DNA of 64,000 nt, from assembly GCA_024138015.1 (NCBI GenBank), contig JAMXBB010000002.1, positions 12,157,941 to 12,221,940 of the forward strand, in the 5' to 3' direction. The DNA comes from Lumnitzera littorea (Eukaryota; Streptophyta; Magnoliopsida; Myrtales; Combretaceae). The notes under the pieces were generated by a model that saw only the letters and a program-made list of their open reading frames with translations, was not told where the DNA came from and did no database searches. Shown here piece after piece: positions 1 through 12,581 of this stretch. Every line of letters begins with the position of its first letter. Within the stretch, counting starts at the first letter, position 1. The translations under genes were made by a program, and so were the position numbers.

Positions 1-600
1 TTTTTTTTTTTTTTTTTTTTTTGCCCTTTTAAAACCCTATGTAAAGTTCTGGATGTTTTAGATCTGTATGACTTTAATGGTTTTCCCAAATTGGGTTTAG
101 AATTATCTGAGATAGGACCTGTACCATTTGGAACATTTTTGTTTGTTTCTTTCATCACATATATACAAAAGGATGAAGTGTATAAAATCTGCCAAAATAG
201 ATGGAGAATTCTTCTAGGAAGAAGGTTCGGCGTTTTAGGATGCTTGTGCTGCATCCGTCGCCGTGCTTTCCCTCTTATTAACATCTATCCCAGAGATAAA
301 CGTCTCGTTTTCTTCCAAAAACACGAGCAGAGAACCTAGGACTGTCTCGATTGTGCCATTTGGGCGTCAGAAAAAAAGGATAGAACTCAGCACAGGATTA
401 ACGCTTGAACGGGTATGGATATCCAGTGCAACTGAACATAGGCTTTGGTCTCGTTCGATTCCTTTCACGTCTGGGATTTTTTTTTACCAACATAATAAGC
501 TCCAATAGTCAGCTGGAAAGCCGTGTCTTCATCTCGTTGAAAGGATACGTGCGTAGCACTTGGTTACATGCATCGAATTAGATAAAGGGAATTGAATAGA
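1..600. other. Unassigned flank with T-tract
   Basis: The window opens on a run of 22 T. Two overlapping short open frames on the plus strand (91-339 and 263-508) match no family I recognise, and neither is framed by convincing splice sites. On the minus strand the T-run reads as a terminal A-tract, so this could be the tail of a retro-copied sequence or a gene continuing outside the window. I see no supportable gene here. Confidence 0.3.
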
Positions 601-1400
601 CCAATGGTATAAATTTATTATATTATATTTAATTTATATACTATTACATATAAAATTTTGTGCTATTATTTATTTAATATATATAAATATTGAATTTATT
701 ATTGTATTTTGATTTTGTTTAAAATGGATTATTAAATTCATATAATTAAACAAATTATATATAATATTAAACAAAAATTCATAGATTTGCTAGTTATTAA
801 AAAATAATTATTTATATTACATAGTAAATAAATTTTTGTAATATTTAATAAAAATAATATTAATTATCTTAATATTATAACAGAAAAGAGTATTTTTAAT
901 AACGTAAAATATTTTTCCTTTTATCTAATAAATTTTATTTTTGTCTCATAGTGTAGATTACATAAAATCTGAACATTTTATCTAATCCATTAATCTAATT
1001 TTTTGTCCAGTCATAAGTGAAGTTATAAATCAAATATAAATAAATATTTTAATCTAGCACAACATCACAAAAATTACTTAATCAAGCTACCTAATACTCA
1101 TAATTGTATTATAGAATCGTAAGTACAGCAGCAAGTCATACAGTTTTTTTCTCTTTTATTGCAATACTGATGACGATTCACGAATCGGAAAATTCCCATG
1201 TATTTTCCGGATGGAGTTACAAAATTTCGATTATCGATAGTGCATCGGCAATTTGGCATTACCTAATACACAAGCCATAAATTGGGAGATGGGAAATGTT
1301 CAAAAATGTACCAATGAACTTTCGTTGTTTTTACATTCTTGAGTTCTTCAGTTGAAGGAAATCCGCAATCCATTCCCTTCTATTACTTATCCCACGGCTT
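601..1400. other. AT-rich intergenic DNA, nothing recognised
   Basis: Very AT-rich sequence with long runs of alternating A and T between about 615 and 950. No open frame, RNA gene or clear repeat boundary was found. Confidence 0.5.
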
Positions 1401-1722
1401 GTTACGTTGTTTAGTTGTATTTTTGGATTCCTTAATCCGTATTCCAAGGAACCATCATTACCTCAAATCAAGGAATACACGTTACTTGAGAATAGTTGAA
1501 ATCGGTGATCCTGGCTAATTCCATTCCTTTTATTTCAAACTTTACTCAGCAAAAATCACAATTTACAACCTTTTTGCCCTTCAACAATAACTATATTTTA
1601 TTACTCATTTTCGAGAGGGTATTTTAAGTATTTTATCTCCTGTCGGTCTCTTATTTCTCGTTAAATTTTATGAAATAAATAATGGAATAATAATTCAATT
1701 ACATTTAACTAAACACTGTAAT
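1401..1722. mobile_element. Possible MITE with short terminal inverted repeats
   Basis: The left end at 1401 reads GTTACGTTGTTTAGTT. The right end, read on the minus strand from about 1722, begins ATTACAGTGTTTAGTT, giving imperfect terminal inverted repeats around 320 bp of non-coding AT-rich DNA. The size and lack of coding capacity fit a MITE. No target-site duplication was confirmed, so this is a tentative call. Confidence 0.35.
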
Positions 1723-2476
1723 ATCCATTCACCATCTATTATATCTCTATTCTATTCACAATTAATTATAATTTCATTTCCCATTTATTTTCTTTTACAA
1801 AGTAAATGTTGCCAAATTTAGTTGATGATTCTAATTTTATGCTAGCAAAAACTTATGCCACTTATTTACCCAAAAATATTCATTTTACATATAAATTTTG
1901 ACTTATAAATGAATTAACTCCTAAACATTTTAATATTGAAAATCACTCGTTATAAACTTAAATGAATTAATAAATAATCTTCACAAACTGACCTTGGTAT
2001 AAAAACAGGTTCTAAACTTATCGGGTGTTCTTTAAAGACTCTTAGCTGTGACTTTTTTCAACTAACAAAATAATACATCTTTAACCCAAAAAGAAAAACA
2101 AAATGAAAGAAAAAACCAAAAAGACACATCTTATGTTACCACTTTATTAAAATTTAAGGGATGATTTATAATATTTAAAAGTTTAAAAATAAATTTACCC
2201 TTATTAATATTTAAAGAGTTATTTACAATTTCCTCTAAAACGTATTCGCATTAAAAGACTTCCCTCGTCACGATTTCTAGGTTAATTTCTAGGTTATTAG
2301 GGCCAATTAGGATTCAAGTCGGCGTCCAACGATAGAAGTCCATAAATATCTATAACAATCAGTCCACATGGTAAAAGTACAATGACTGTCACTTCTCTTA
2401 AAATCGACAATCAGCGTACGCCTCATTCACTTTTGCTTTTGCTACATCTTAATCAACAACTTTTCGCAAAATCGGG
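1723..2476. other. 3' flank of the PDI gene
   Basis: AT-rich DNA downstream of the PDI stop codon, which lies at 2477-2479 on the minus strand. The first few hundred bases below 2476 should hold the 3' UTR and polyadenylation region. No other gene is visible. Confidence 0.45.
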
Positions 2477-5400
2477 TTACAACTCATCTTTTTTGGGTAC
2501 ATCTTCACCCATGAGTTCTTCAAGAGAGAATTCATCCTCTTCAATGATTTCGCCATCCTTTCCATCCCATGGCTCCGTCTTCACTATTGTAGGGGTGCCG
2601 TCAAGAGGCATATTGCCTTTTCCTCCTAGCCCAGCTTCTTTCACAAATTGTCTGAGGAAGTTGGATATGTGGTGTTAATTTCCATTCACTAAATTGGTAA
2701 TCTTACAGCAAAGAAAATTTCACACTTACGTTATCTGTTCAAGCTGAAATGCACTCTTAAGTGGTGCATATGCACCTTTCTTCACATTTAGCGCCACTAA
2801 AGCTGGATAACCATATCCACCAACACCTACATGTTTCTCGAGATCTGGCTGCTTACCCGCAGCTGCCCAGACAAAGCTGCAGCAGGTGGAGTTTTAGTTA
2901 AAGTATTCTCTAAGAAGTAGCATTAGCTAGGAAGCCAAAGGTGCACTCATCGGTAAAATTCGATCTTGGGAATATAGTAGCCAGTTAATTTCATAAATGT
3001 TCACCTGTAAGGACTTCTTTTGAACTTCTCTGCCACTGATAACAATGTCTCAACATATTTGTTTCTTCCTTCAGCCTTGGAATCCAAGATATCAGGTAGA
3101 AAGGAGACAAAGCAAATGGCAGCTGAACCACATTTCTCCTCCATGACATCCTGCATGAAATATTTTTCATCTTTATTCCAACCACATCTAGTGAATTAGC
3201 AATAAGTAAAGAGGGTGAAATGGAAATTTTTGCTCCACGAATTTCTGAAAGTATACTTAACTCCAACGAAATGGAAGGTTCTTCTATTCCAAGTTTATCA
3301 CATGACACAAAAATATGATAACCTAAATTTTATATTGACAACAGCAATGTACCTTTTCTTTTTTTTTTTTTGTTTTGGGGGGTGGTGGGGTGTGTGGGTG
3401 GGGATGGTGGTACGGGGATTGATGAATTGGAAACATAAATATTGATAACCTTAACATACTACTTTCTTTATTTCTGTGCCTTCGTAGAATATATGCACAC
3501 ATACACACATGCATACATATATACATGTAAGTTGTGAAAAATGTTAACAGTGCCTTGTTAAGGCCAAATTAAGAAACTTTTCTGAGTTTTTTTTTACTGT
3601 ATCTGTTTCTTCATTTAACTGTAAAAAGTTACTTTTGCAAAAATAGCTTAAATTGTAAATTGATGCACTGAGGAATGGATAACTGCAATTAATCTCAAGG
3701 AAGAGGGAAAAATATGCCGTTTCTCTTTATCAAGATGTGATCGACCACCTATTTTTAACCAATTTGAAGTAACATGGATGTAATGGTCCAAGTTAACTCT
3801 GTATGTGCCACTAAGAGATGCAACTAAAGAATTGGTGGCATATGCTCTCAGTAGTACCATCCTAGAACTAGAGGTTTCTTAAGGAGCTCTTTTGCTATAA
3901 CGCAAAAATATTAGTTAAGCAAAATAACATCTGCCAGGAAAAGAAAACTCACTGGACTGGTCAGCTCAGTCACTTCTACTGGACCAGCATTTTTTTCCAG
4001 ATGCTCTAGAGCAAAAGACTCTATGGCTGAGGCAGTTCTAGCACCTTCGTAGGGTATTGGGCTATCCTTATCAGCACCAAATACCAAAATAGTGGGGAAT
4101 CCTTGAACGTTATACCTGCTCATTAAGGACTGGTTTCCCAGCACAAACATCGGAGAAATGTAAGAGTTGGATGGTTTTTCCAAATATATTTTAGAACAAT
4201 AAATATGTCACAAAAAGAGTTAAGAGAATTGGTTTAAATTTACAATATAAAAATGATGTAATAGTTTCTTGACAATATACAGGAGCCAGGAAATTTTTGT
4301 AGGTGATTGTCTGCTTCTCTATTATAATAGCATGTGGACAAAATGTTTAAAGAAAATCACCAAGAGGGTGACTGCAGCATGTAAAAGATACAAAATTCAA
4401 AGATAAGGAGAATAAAAATCATTCACTCAAATATTTCAATCTTTAAGGAAAATGAAGAAAGGTACATCTCCCAAGTAGTATTCTGCTTTTCTTACCTTCT
4501 CAGCATCACAGTCAACATGACCAAGCTTCACCATCCCCTTCAAATTATTAGCAGCTTTTTTCCACTCAGGTGCCAACCTTTTACAATGGCCGCACCTTCA
4601 AAAGAAGAGGGAGAGGGGAAATAAGAAAAAAGCCAAAACATAAAAGCCAGCTAGGTCATCAGCATGTGAAACAAATCCATCAGTTCTGGTGGCAAACTAA
4701 AAAGCCAAAATTGCTTTATTTTAAACTCAAAAATAAAGCAATTTTCCATCAAGAACATTCAGATGAAGTGAATAATCCATCATTGCTAAAGGGAACATAC
4801 CAGGGTGCGAAAAATTCCACTATCCAAAGTTCTTTGCTTTTCAGTACCAATTCATCGAAGTTCCGAGAATTCAGTTCTACTGAAGCACTGGGTTCAGATT
4901 TTTCACTAGAACCAGATCCTCCAGATGCTTTACCATTCAATCGTTCTTTCAAAAGAGCCTTGATCTACACAAAGTTTGCACAAGCAGACATTAGCTTATG
5001 AACAAAAGTATTCTTAAAGAAAAAAATTCTTCCAAAGAAAACACTTGATAATTGTTAAACTACAGAACTGGCATATCCCCACAGTACTGACATCAGATAA
5101 TGATATGTTATGATTGTTTTAAGGGCATGAGTCCAGGGCACTTATTAAAAGTTCAAAAAAGAAACTTCTCATAATTCCGGTATTGATTACATATTTCACA
5201 AGAAAGATAGTACACGAAAAGATGAAAATTTTTTATTGGGCCTCTTGACGAGTGCCAGAGGAGCACCTGTTAACATTTTCTTTCATTTAACATCCTATTA
5301 TATGTAGGCGAAATCTGCTCCTACAGCAGTGCACACTCAATTAACTCATTATGTCAGATCATGTGGGGTCCAATTTGCATTAAGCAAGTAATGTGCAGCA

Positions 5401-8400
5401 TGCTAAGCTGCTCTCCTGCAAGAGATGCTTGAAAATGCAACTCAAAATTTAAACATCCCTGATGACTCAAAAGTTCCATGTTGAGCATACATAGATTGAA
5501 CTTACTGTTAAGACAAATGAAATCTCCACACACAACCCATGCACATCAAAAACATTATAGGATGCCAAGAATGCATATTATTTGATTTGAGTTGCTGTCA
5601 AGGTATGCAGGTCAAACAGCAGGAAATCCTTATGTGTGTTTGTCTACGCTTAGACAAACCTCTTCAGTTAGGGTTTCCGTCTAAGTATTCGAAACCCTCA
5701 GGTTACAAGTACCTGATTTGACAGAGATGCAATTATTGGGGTATTATTTGGGCAAACTAAGAGATGATATACGTACTCGTGTTCAAACTCTTCAGCCAGT
5801 ATTGTTAGCAAATGCCATGGAACATCTCTGAGGATTGAGCAAGATTATGAACAAGGGATTTTCATGTCGCCTCAGAGTCAACATAATATGGCCACTTCAT
5901 CTGGGTATTTACCCAAACCTAGCCATTTTTCTACTTCCTCAGCCATGATTCCCGCCAATTGGCAATGGAAGTCTCTAAGCGCCAGCGTAAGCAGCAATTC
6001 TATTGTGTCTAGTACTAAATCACCTTTACACACTAAGGAAACCGGTTCCTCAGGTTCAGTTGCTAATACTTCGGCCATTCAAAATGGTAACACAAGAGCA
6101 GCAAAGCAAATGACCTATTCGGAATATATTGATAGGAAGAATAAAGAATTATGTTTTAAATGTGAGCAACCCTACCAACTGGGACATAGGTATCCCAATA
6201 AAGCCTCACAGGTCCTAATTTTGGAAGAAGAAAGTGAACAAAATGAGGACATTTTGGTCGAACTTCAGGAACCCAAACAAAACTATGGTGATGTATAGAA
6301 CCAATAAGTTCAAGCCGCTAATTTGGAGTTATCTTTATTAGCTCTCAATGGATTCAACAGTACAAAGACACTTAAATTCCGAGGTATGCTACTTAGAACT
6401 TCAGTTTCCATTCTTGTTGATAATGGAGCAAGTTACAATTTTATTTCTCAACAATTAGTCAACCGATTACACTTACAAATTGATGATACATTGCCCTTCG
6501 TGGTTAAGTTGGGGGATAGTCATGGGGTGTCTTCTCAGGGTATTTGCTCAAAACGTCAATTGCTGGTGGACATTTTGGATATTGAGGTTGATTGCTATGT
6601 TTTTGAATTGGGTGCAGTAGATATTATTTTGGGGTTGCATAGTTGCAAACTTTAGAGGAAGTTAAAATCAACTGAAATATGTTGTGCATGAAAATAAGCA
6701 GGGATAATAAGGAGTTTGTGTTTGCTTGGGGATCCTTCAATGCAGAAATCTTTTTTTACCTATAAAAGTCTCATAAAAACTGTGGATTGGGAATATTATA
6801 GCTTGTTATGGTGTCCAACTTTGTGGAATTTTGGTGTTGAAGTTAAAGAATAGAATAATGCTGTTGATGGATTGATTGAGCAATTTGCAGACGTATTTGA
6901 TGAACCAAAGGAGCTTACTCCTTTGCAAGTAACCAATCATCAGATTCCTTTGAAAGAGGGAGTTGGGCCAATTAATGTGTGCCCATATAGATATGGGCTA
7001 ATCCAAAAGGATGAGATTGAACGCTTGGTTAAAGATATGTTGGGTGCGGGTATAATTCAACCAAATGTTAGTCCTTTCTTTAATCCAATCATATTAATTA
7101 AAAAAAAAAAAAAAAAAACAGGATGAGTCATGGTGTTTTTGTATCAATTATCATGCTTTGAATGATGCTACTATACCTGATAAATATCCCATACCAGTGA
7201 TTGAGGAGTTATTAGATGAGTTGTATAGAGCAAGATTTTTTTCTAAAATCAATCTCCATTTCGGATATCATCAAATTTTAGTTCATGCTAAGGATATTCC
7301 TAAAATTGCCTTGCATCATCAAGGCATCTATGAATTCTTGATAATGCCATTTGACTTAACTAATACCTCAACCACTTTTCAAGCCACTATGAATGACTTA
7401 TTTCGATCATATTTACGCAAGTTTGTGTTGGTTTTTTTTTTTTTTTTTTTTTTTGATATTTCTCATCTATAGTGTAAATATGGTTCAACACTTGGAGCAT
7501 TCAAAGGTCGTATTGAGTTTATTGAGGGACCATAAGTTTTCGGCTAATAAGAAGAAATGCGTGTTTGGAAGAGACTCTTTAGAGTACTTAGGACATATTA
7601 TTTCAACAAAAAGACTTGCTATGGATCTAGCCAAAGTACAAAGTGTGTTGAATTGAACGATTTCAAAATCTCTCAAAACCTTATGTGGATTTCTCGATCT
7701 TTCAAGATATTATTGCAAATTTATTCGCGATTATGGTAAGATTGCTAGGCCTTTTACTGCTCTCTTGAAAAAAGATTCGTTTGAATGGTCTGACAATGCT
7801 ACTCTAGCCTTTCGCAAGTTGCAGTAGGCATTGATTCAAGCGCCTGTTTTGGCCATGTCGAATTTTGAACAGTCATTTACTGTGGAATGTGATGCTTTAA
7901 GTGTAGGGTTAGGGTTGTGTTGATGCAAAATTCACGCCCTATAGCTTATTTTAGTAAAGCATTATCAAATCAAACTTTGACAAAATCTACATATGAAAAA
8001 GAGTTAATGGCGTTGGTTCTCGCTATCAACCATTGGAGACCTTATCTCTTGAGCCAGCATTTTATTGTGAAAACTAACTAAAAGAGTTTGCACCACTTGC
8101 TTAATCAAAGGATTACAACTCCTAACCAGCAACATTGGTTAGCCAAATTACTCGAGTATGACTTTGAAATTCAATATAAATCAAGCAAGGAGAATGAAGT
8201 GGCTGATGATTTTTCAAGGATGTTTGAAGAAGGGGAATTCATAGGGATTTCAAGTCCTATTTGGACAGATGTTACTACCATCAAACAAGATGTTCTTAAG
8301 GATGAAACTTTAGCGGCTAAAATCCATTTGCTTAAGGCAGGGAAAGAGGCTAGAGTAGTGTACCATTTAATCAATGATACTTTGCATTATTTTGACCGTC

Positions 8401-11400
8401 CGGTTACTTCAGCAAATTCTACTTGAGTGTATCTTTTTCTGCATGAATTTCATGCTTCTAATGTTAGGGGCCACGCTAGGTTGGTTTGTACATATAGGTG
8501 TTTGACCACACACTTGTATTAGAGAGGGATGAAGAAAGATGTCACTAAGTTTGTGGCTTCATACGCAGTATGCCAACATAGGAAGGTGCAAAATTTGTCT
8601 CTTACTAGATTACTTAAACCATTACCAATTCCACAAGTAATTTGGGAAGATATCTCAATGGATTTTATTACGGGTCTTCCTCATTCTAAAGACTTTGATA
8701 CTATTTCGGTTGTAGCTAACCATTTTTCTAAATATGGACATTTCTTGCTCCTCAAACACCCATATACAGCAAGGTTCATTGCTGCTGTTTTTGTGAAAGA
8801 AATAGTGAAGTTGCATGGGTTTCCATCTACTATAGTTTCGGATTGCAACCTTTTATTTGTTAGCCATTTCTGGAAAGAGTTGTTTTCTTTTCAAGGGACT
8901 CAATTAAACTTTAGTACAGCATATCATCTGGAAACGGATGGACAAACAGAGGTGTTGAATAGAAGTTTCGAATGTTATTTGAGACGCTTTGCTTTTGAAC
9001 AACCTAATTCATGAGCAAGTTGGATTATTTGGGCTTAATTCTCCTACAATACTTCCCATCACTCATCAACTAGAATAACACCTTTTGAGGTGGTCTATAG
9101 GCATCCTCCTCCTTCAGTTCCGATATATTTGTCAGGGGAAATTCGTAATCTAGCAGTACCGGCTGCTATGGTGTCTAGAGATGCTATTTTAGTCAAGTTA
9201 CGGGCGAATTTGGAGAGAGCACAGTTGCAAAGTTGTCATCAAGCCAATAAGCATCATAGGCATGTGACATATGAAGTTGGCAAGTGGGTTTTTCTTCATT
9301 TACGGCCTGCATTAAATGCTAAAGTTGCTGCTAAGCCTACTGCTAAATTGGCTCCAAGATATTATGGGCCATTTCAGATTGTTGCTCGGGTGAGAAATGT
9401 GGCTTATCGATTAAAGTTTCCCCCTGACTGTCGTATTCACCCTGTTTTTCATGTCTCCCTCCTCAAGAAGTCTCATGGTACATTTCCTATCTCTTCTTCC
9501 CTCCCTACAGATTTGTCAACTGAAGATTTTGTGGAGTTGAGGTACCCATACAAAGCATTAGGACGAAGGTATGCAGTGTAGGAAAGTCGGGAAGGTAGCA
9601 TCCCCTCTTAGTTTTGAGTAGGTGGAACCATTCTGTTTTGGTTCTTCTCCACATTCTTACCGGGTGATTCAGGAATTTGCCTATGACTTTTTCAACTGAG
9701 ATTTCGAACTCAACAGGAAGTGTCACAGCCTAGGTTTTGGCCACCTGCCTCAAGTTTTGATTCAATGGGTTGATCAGTCTACTAATTATGCTACTTGGGA
9801 AGATACTAAGTCTATTCAACTACAATTTCCTGATTTTGTCCTTGAGGTATTGATACGATTCCAAGAGTTCATAAAAAACCTTTGCAAGTGTATAAGAGAC
9901 GTATGAGTTGAATGTTGTCATTGTATTGCATAATCATTAGTATGTGTGTGTACTAATGTCAGTGTGTATAATAGTTGCTGTTAGTAGAAGTATGTTCTAT
10001 CTGTAGGTGCTGTTTAGTGAGGGTAGTTTGGTAAATATGCTATTAGTTCAGGAGTGTATAAATAGTTGTATGTCCAGCAAGTTAGTTCGGCAGGAAATTA
10101 CTTTTGGAGGGAAAGTCTGTTGGGAGAGGAGAGATACTGTTGACTTCTCCAGCAAGACTGAGGAGTGCCCTACTTGGGAGATTTGACTCCGCATTGGTTT
10201 CTGCCCATAGAGTTAAAGAGCTTTTCTATTGAATTGTGTTTTGTTTGAATCCATAGACGTAACACACATATCATGAAAGTCATAATGAAACCTGTATAAC
10301 TCACACATTTTTACTACCTATTAGAAGATAAAGTGTCACTATTCCAATTGGGTGTGTCCACCATATCCAAACTAAATACATGCTGCATATGGTGAATATA
10401 TAATGCATGCCCCAACCTTTCCCTTTCAGGTCATATATAAGAGCATGTGATGAATGGGGATAGACAATCACACACTAGAGAGGAAAGGTATCTGCCTTCA
10501 TTTCCTTGCATGAGAACAATAGTGGTTTACAAATATAAAATATCAGACATAAATTGTGTTCCCATTCTATAATAACACCAAAAGTGGCGTCGTTTATTTG
10601 ATAAACAACAAAATAATTTTCTTCTTTCTGAAATTTACTGCAAAATAAATATATAAGAATACAAATTCTTGGGTCTCTAAAATGGAAACCGCAACAAACC
10701 TGTTGAAGCGCAAATTCTGCAATAGGTTTGACGTCCCTAGCTCCTTGGTAATCTACAGGAGCTTTCCCAGGCACAAACACCTTTATGGTAGGAAACCCTT
10801 TGATTCCATATTGCTACAGTGAATCATAAAGGAACAGAATTAAGTCATCCCACAGTGGAAGGTAAAACCTGAATGATTTAGCATTTCACAAGATGACCAT
10901 TACTTTTTACATATATTTTCACAGAAGCTTGAAAATGATGTAATTCAAATTTAATCTTTAAAAATCTCTCAAGTTATTTGACTAAATGCATCAAAAACCA
11001 TGCAACTTCTCAACCAAATATCATATTACTTGAGGTTAATAGCTATCAATTGCCAAGTACAGTGAAGTACTTATATTGAACATACTCCTTGGACCACAAT
11101 ATAAGCTTAAATAAGCAGAGAGAGAGAGAGGATGCTTTTATCCAATGATAACCTGAGCAAGAGCTTGGTGCGCATCTGCATCAAGAGCTGCCACCCTAGC
11201 AACACCTTTCAGGACAGTTGCCGCCTTTTCCCAAGTTGGGGTTAGAGCTTGACAATGACCACACCAAGGTGCAAAGAACTCAACCAGAACAACTCCATTG
11301 GAATCCAATACCTGCAACAATCAAATAACTTAATATCAATGATTATTTCAATACAATATCCAAGTATCTTATGATTAGGTATGGTTTCTCATAGCTATTA

Positions 11401-12398
11401 TTCTAACTTGCCTTTTGATCTTATATACTTCTAAAAAAGTTGTTTCGGAAACTGTGAACTTGTATCTTAGTAGATCCTTTTAAGCAGTAAAATAAGAAAA
11501 ATTTAGTCGCTACCGTTATAGTACCATGCCATATTCTTTCTAATAACATGGCCTAATAGTACCCGTCAACACAAGTAAATAAGATGAATCTACCATAGAG
11601 CCATAGTTTGAAAATTTATAATACGCAAAATGCTAAAGGATACCTAGCCACTCATTAATGGCTAAAAGAAGAAACCTTTCTGTCTTTTCATATTTTTGCT
11701 TTTTAGTATAACGTGTAACCAGCCTGAGAAAGATTAAAAATTTTCACTAAGATGCCCTAGAAAATAAGATACTTTTGCACCAGACATTGAAATAGAAAGA
11801 CAAAGCAAGACCAGTTAGCTACATTTACTTGATCCAACCACATCATACAACGAAATTCCCAGTGAGCTCCAATTCAAAGCCAATTTTTCGCAAAATTGAA
11901 TGTAAATTAATTGAACCAAATCAATGGTCCCTAATTGATTAATTCCAATCCTCCTAATCCGAAACTAACACATACAACTGGAAAAATAATAAAAAGAATG
12001 ATAATAATAATAATCATTCATCACAGTCAAAAGAGTGATACTGAATAAAAAAAAGTAGCTTCACCACTACAATTAACTTAAAGTTAGATAGATAAAAATA
12101 TTAGAGATCAGTAATAAATATTTCATTTTACAATCGTGTCGATGGTCATTTTCAGTATAGCCGTATCGTGTTACGTGTTAACTAGGAATCAAGAATATAT
12201 ATTCAGATGGAAATTAAAAATAATAAACAAAAGAATTGACATGTGTTTTATTATTACCTTGCTCTTGAAATTGGAAGGATTGAGTTGAACAACAGGTGAA
12301 GAAGGTCCGTACAGTGCGTCACAAAGATTGAGATTCAATGTGCATAACAACAAGATCGATAATGCACTTGTGAATGATTGAGATCCGTAGCTTCGCAT
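2477..12398 (-). CDS. PDIL2-3: Protein disulfide isomerase, PDIL2-3 type (9 exons, 440 aa)
   Basis: ER-lumen thiol-disulfide oxidoreductase that forms and isomerises disulfides in secretory proteins. Coding exons in transcript order: 12398-12258, 11311-11153, 10813-10700, 4964-4801, 4595-4496, 4129-3953, 3150-3005, 2876-2730, 2651-2477. All junctions are GT-AG and in phase, giving 1323 bp. Residues 1 to about 28 form a hydrophobic signal peptide. Two a-type thioredoxin domains carry WCGHC active sites at 63-67 and 193-197, the second split across intron 4. Both domains have the GFPT cis-proline motif. A redox-inactive C-terminal domain and an acidic tail follow, ending in the retrieval signal KDEL at 437-440. 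Length and domain order match Arabidopsis PDIL2-3 (440 aa). The start is the ATG immediately before the signal peptide; an in-frame upstream methionine at 12443 adds charged residues and is less likely. Intron 3 is 5.7 kb because it holds a retrotransposon, yet the coding sequence is undamaged. Confidence 0.95.
3354..3420 (+). repeat. Poly-T plus G-rich tract in PDI intron 6
   Basis: A T-tract is followed by closely spaced G-runs (GGGGGG, GGGG, GGG, GGGG with short loops) on the plus strand, which is the template strand for PDI. The spacing satisfies a simple G-quadruplex pattern. It lies inside the intron between exons at 3953-4129 and 3005-3150. Confidence 0.6.
5712..6655 (+). pseudogene. 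Decayed gag C-terminus and aspartic protease
   Basis: Gag sequence starts abruptly near 5712 and switches frame around 5860. An open stretch at 5864-6298 ends in a zinc knuckle at about 6153-6196 whose last cysteine has become tyrosine (CFKC...GHRY). After a stop, 6323-6655 encodes the protease region with the active-site motif DNGAS near 6420-6434, where autonomous elements usually have D-S/T-G-A. Stops and frame changes show the region is dead. Confidence 0.8.
6872..8426 (+). pseudogene. Decayed reverse transcriptase and RNase H
   Basis: The RT N-terminus begins in 6872-7126 and continues at 7158-7472 with SKINL, GYHQI and MPF-type motifs typical of Ty3/gypsy. A 19-A run (7100-7118) interrupts a lysine-rich stretch. 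A 23-T run (7432-7454) sits exactly where the FF/YxDD catalytic motif should be, so the catalytic aspartates are displaced. RT resumes at about 7470-7656 (KKCVFG, YLGHII). RNase H follows from about 7860 to 8240 with VECDA, PIAYFSKAL, YEKELMALV and a final VADDFSRM, broken by stops. Inactive. Confidence 0.85.
8480..9905 (+). pseudogene. Decayed integrase with chromodomain-like tail
   Basis: A degenerate HHCC zinc-binding region lies before 8600 and ends in the CQHRK motif. The DDE core follows in the frame 8529-9014, with DFITGLP (first Asp), VSDCN (second Asp) and ETDGQTEVLNR (Glu). After a stop near 9014, 9090-9581 encodes the integrase C-terminus (PRYYGPF, HPVFHVSLLKK). A frame-shifted chromodomain-like segment at about 9750-9840 contains ATWED and QFPDF. 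The polyprotein ends just before the LTR. Confidence 0.85.
9913..10264 (+). repeat. 3' LTR of the intronic Ty3/gypsy element
   Basis: A 352-bp segment starts TGTTGTCATTG directly after the polyprotein end and finishes GACGTAACA. A TATA-like AGTGTATAAATAG lies near 10055. TG...CA ends and the position after integrase support an LTR. The matching 5' LTR is missing, so no target duplication can be checked. Confidence 0.7.
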
Positions 12399-12546
12399 TC
12401 TCTCTTTCGCTCTCTCTCGATTGTATGAGGATGTGGAAAACACCTCGCTCAGTGAAGAAGAAGAAGAAGAAGAAAGGTCTGGAGAGAGGAGAGAAGAGAG
12501 AACAGCCCTCCTTTGCGGTTCTGAACACTGGAGCTACGTGTGTTAA

Positions 12547-12581
12547 CCAATAAGATTTTCACACGTCGGATCGTCACGTCA
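12547..12581. promoter_or_regulatory. ERSE-I and UPRE-like sites in the PDI promoter
   Basis: About 150-185 bp upstream of the PDI start codon, the plus strand reads CCAAT (12547-12551), ten bases, then CACG (12562-12565). This is an exact match to the ER stress response element ERSE-I (CCAAT-N10-CACG). Next to it, on the minus strand, TGACGTGA (12581-12574) is a UPRE-like bZIP site overlapping a second CCAAT. Such sites bind bZIP60/bZIP28-type factors with NF-Y. Control of this PDI by the unfolded protein response is inferred from the sites and from known regulation of PDI genes. Confidence 0.65.

Larger units (their letters stand above)
5700..10264 (+). mobile_element. 5'-truncated Ty3/gypsy retrotransposon in PDI intron 3
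   Basis: An LTR retrotransposon relic oriented opposite to PDI. In order it holds the C-terminal part of gag with a zinc knuckle, protease, reverse transcriptase, RNase H, integrase, a chromodomain-like tail and a 3' LTR ending at 10264. The domain order PR-RT-RH-INT is that of Ty3/gypsy, and the chromodomain-like tail suggests a chromovirus. No 5' LTR, primer site or N-terminal gag was found. The left edge is uncertain, somewhere in 5610-5715. Frames are broken by stops, small indels and two long homopolymers. It cannot be autonomous. Confidence 0.9.

Noticed and set aside
91..508. Two overlapping open frames near the window start
   Set aside because: Short, no recognised domains, no convincing splice context; compatible with chance.
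4570..5001. 143-codon plus-strand frame
   Set aside because: It overlaps PDI exons 4 and 5 on the other strand and is antisense shadow.
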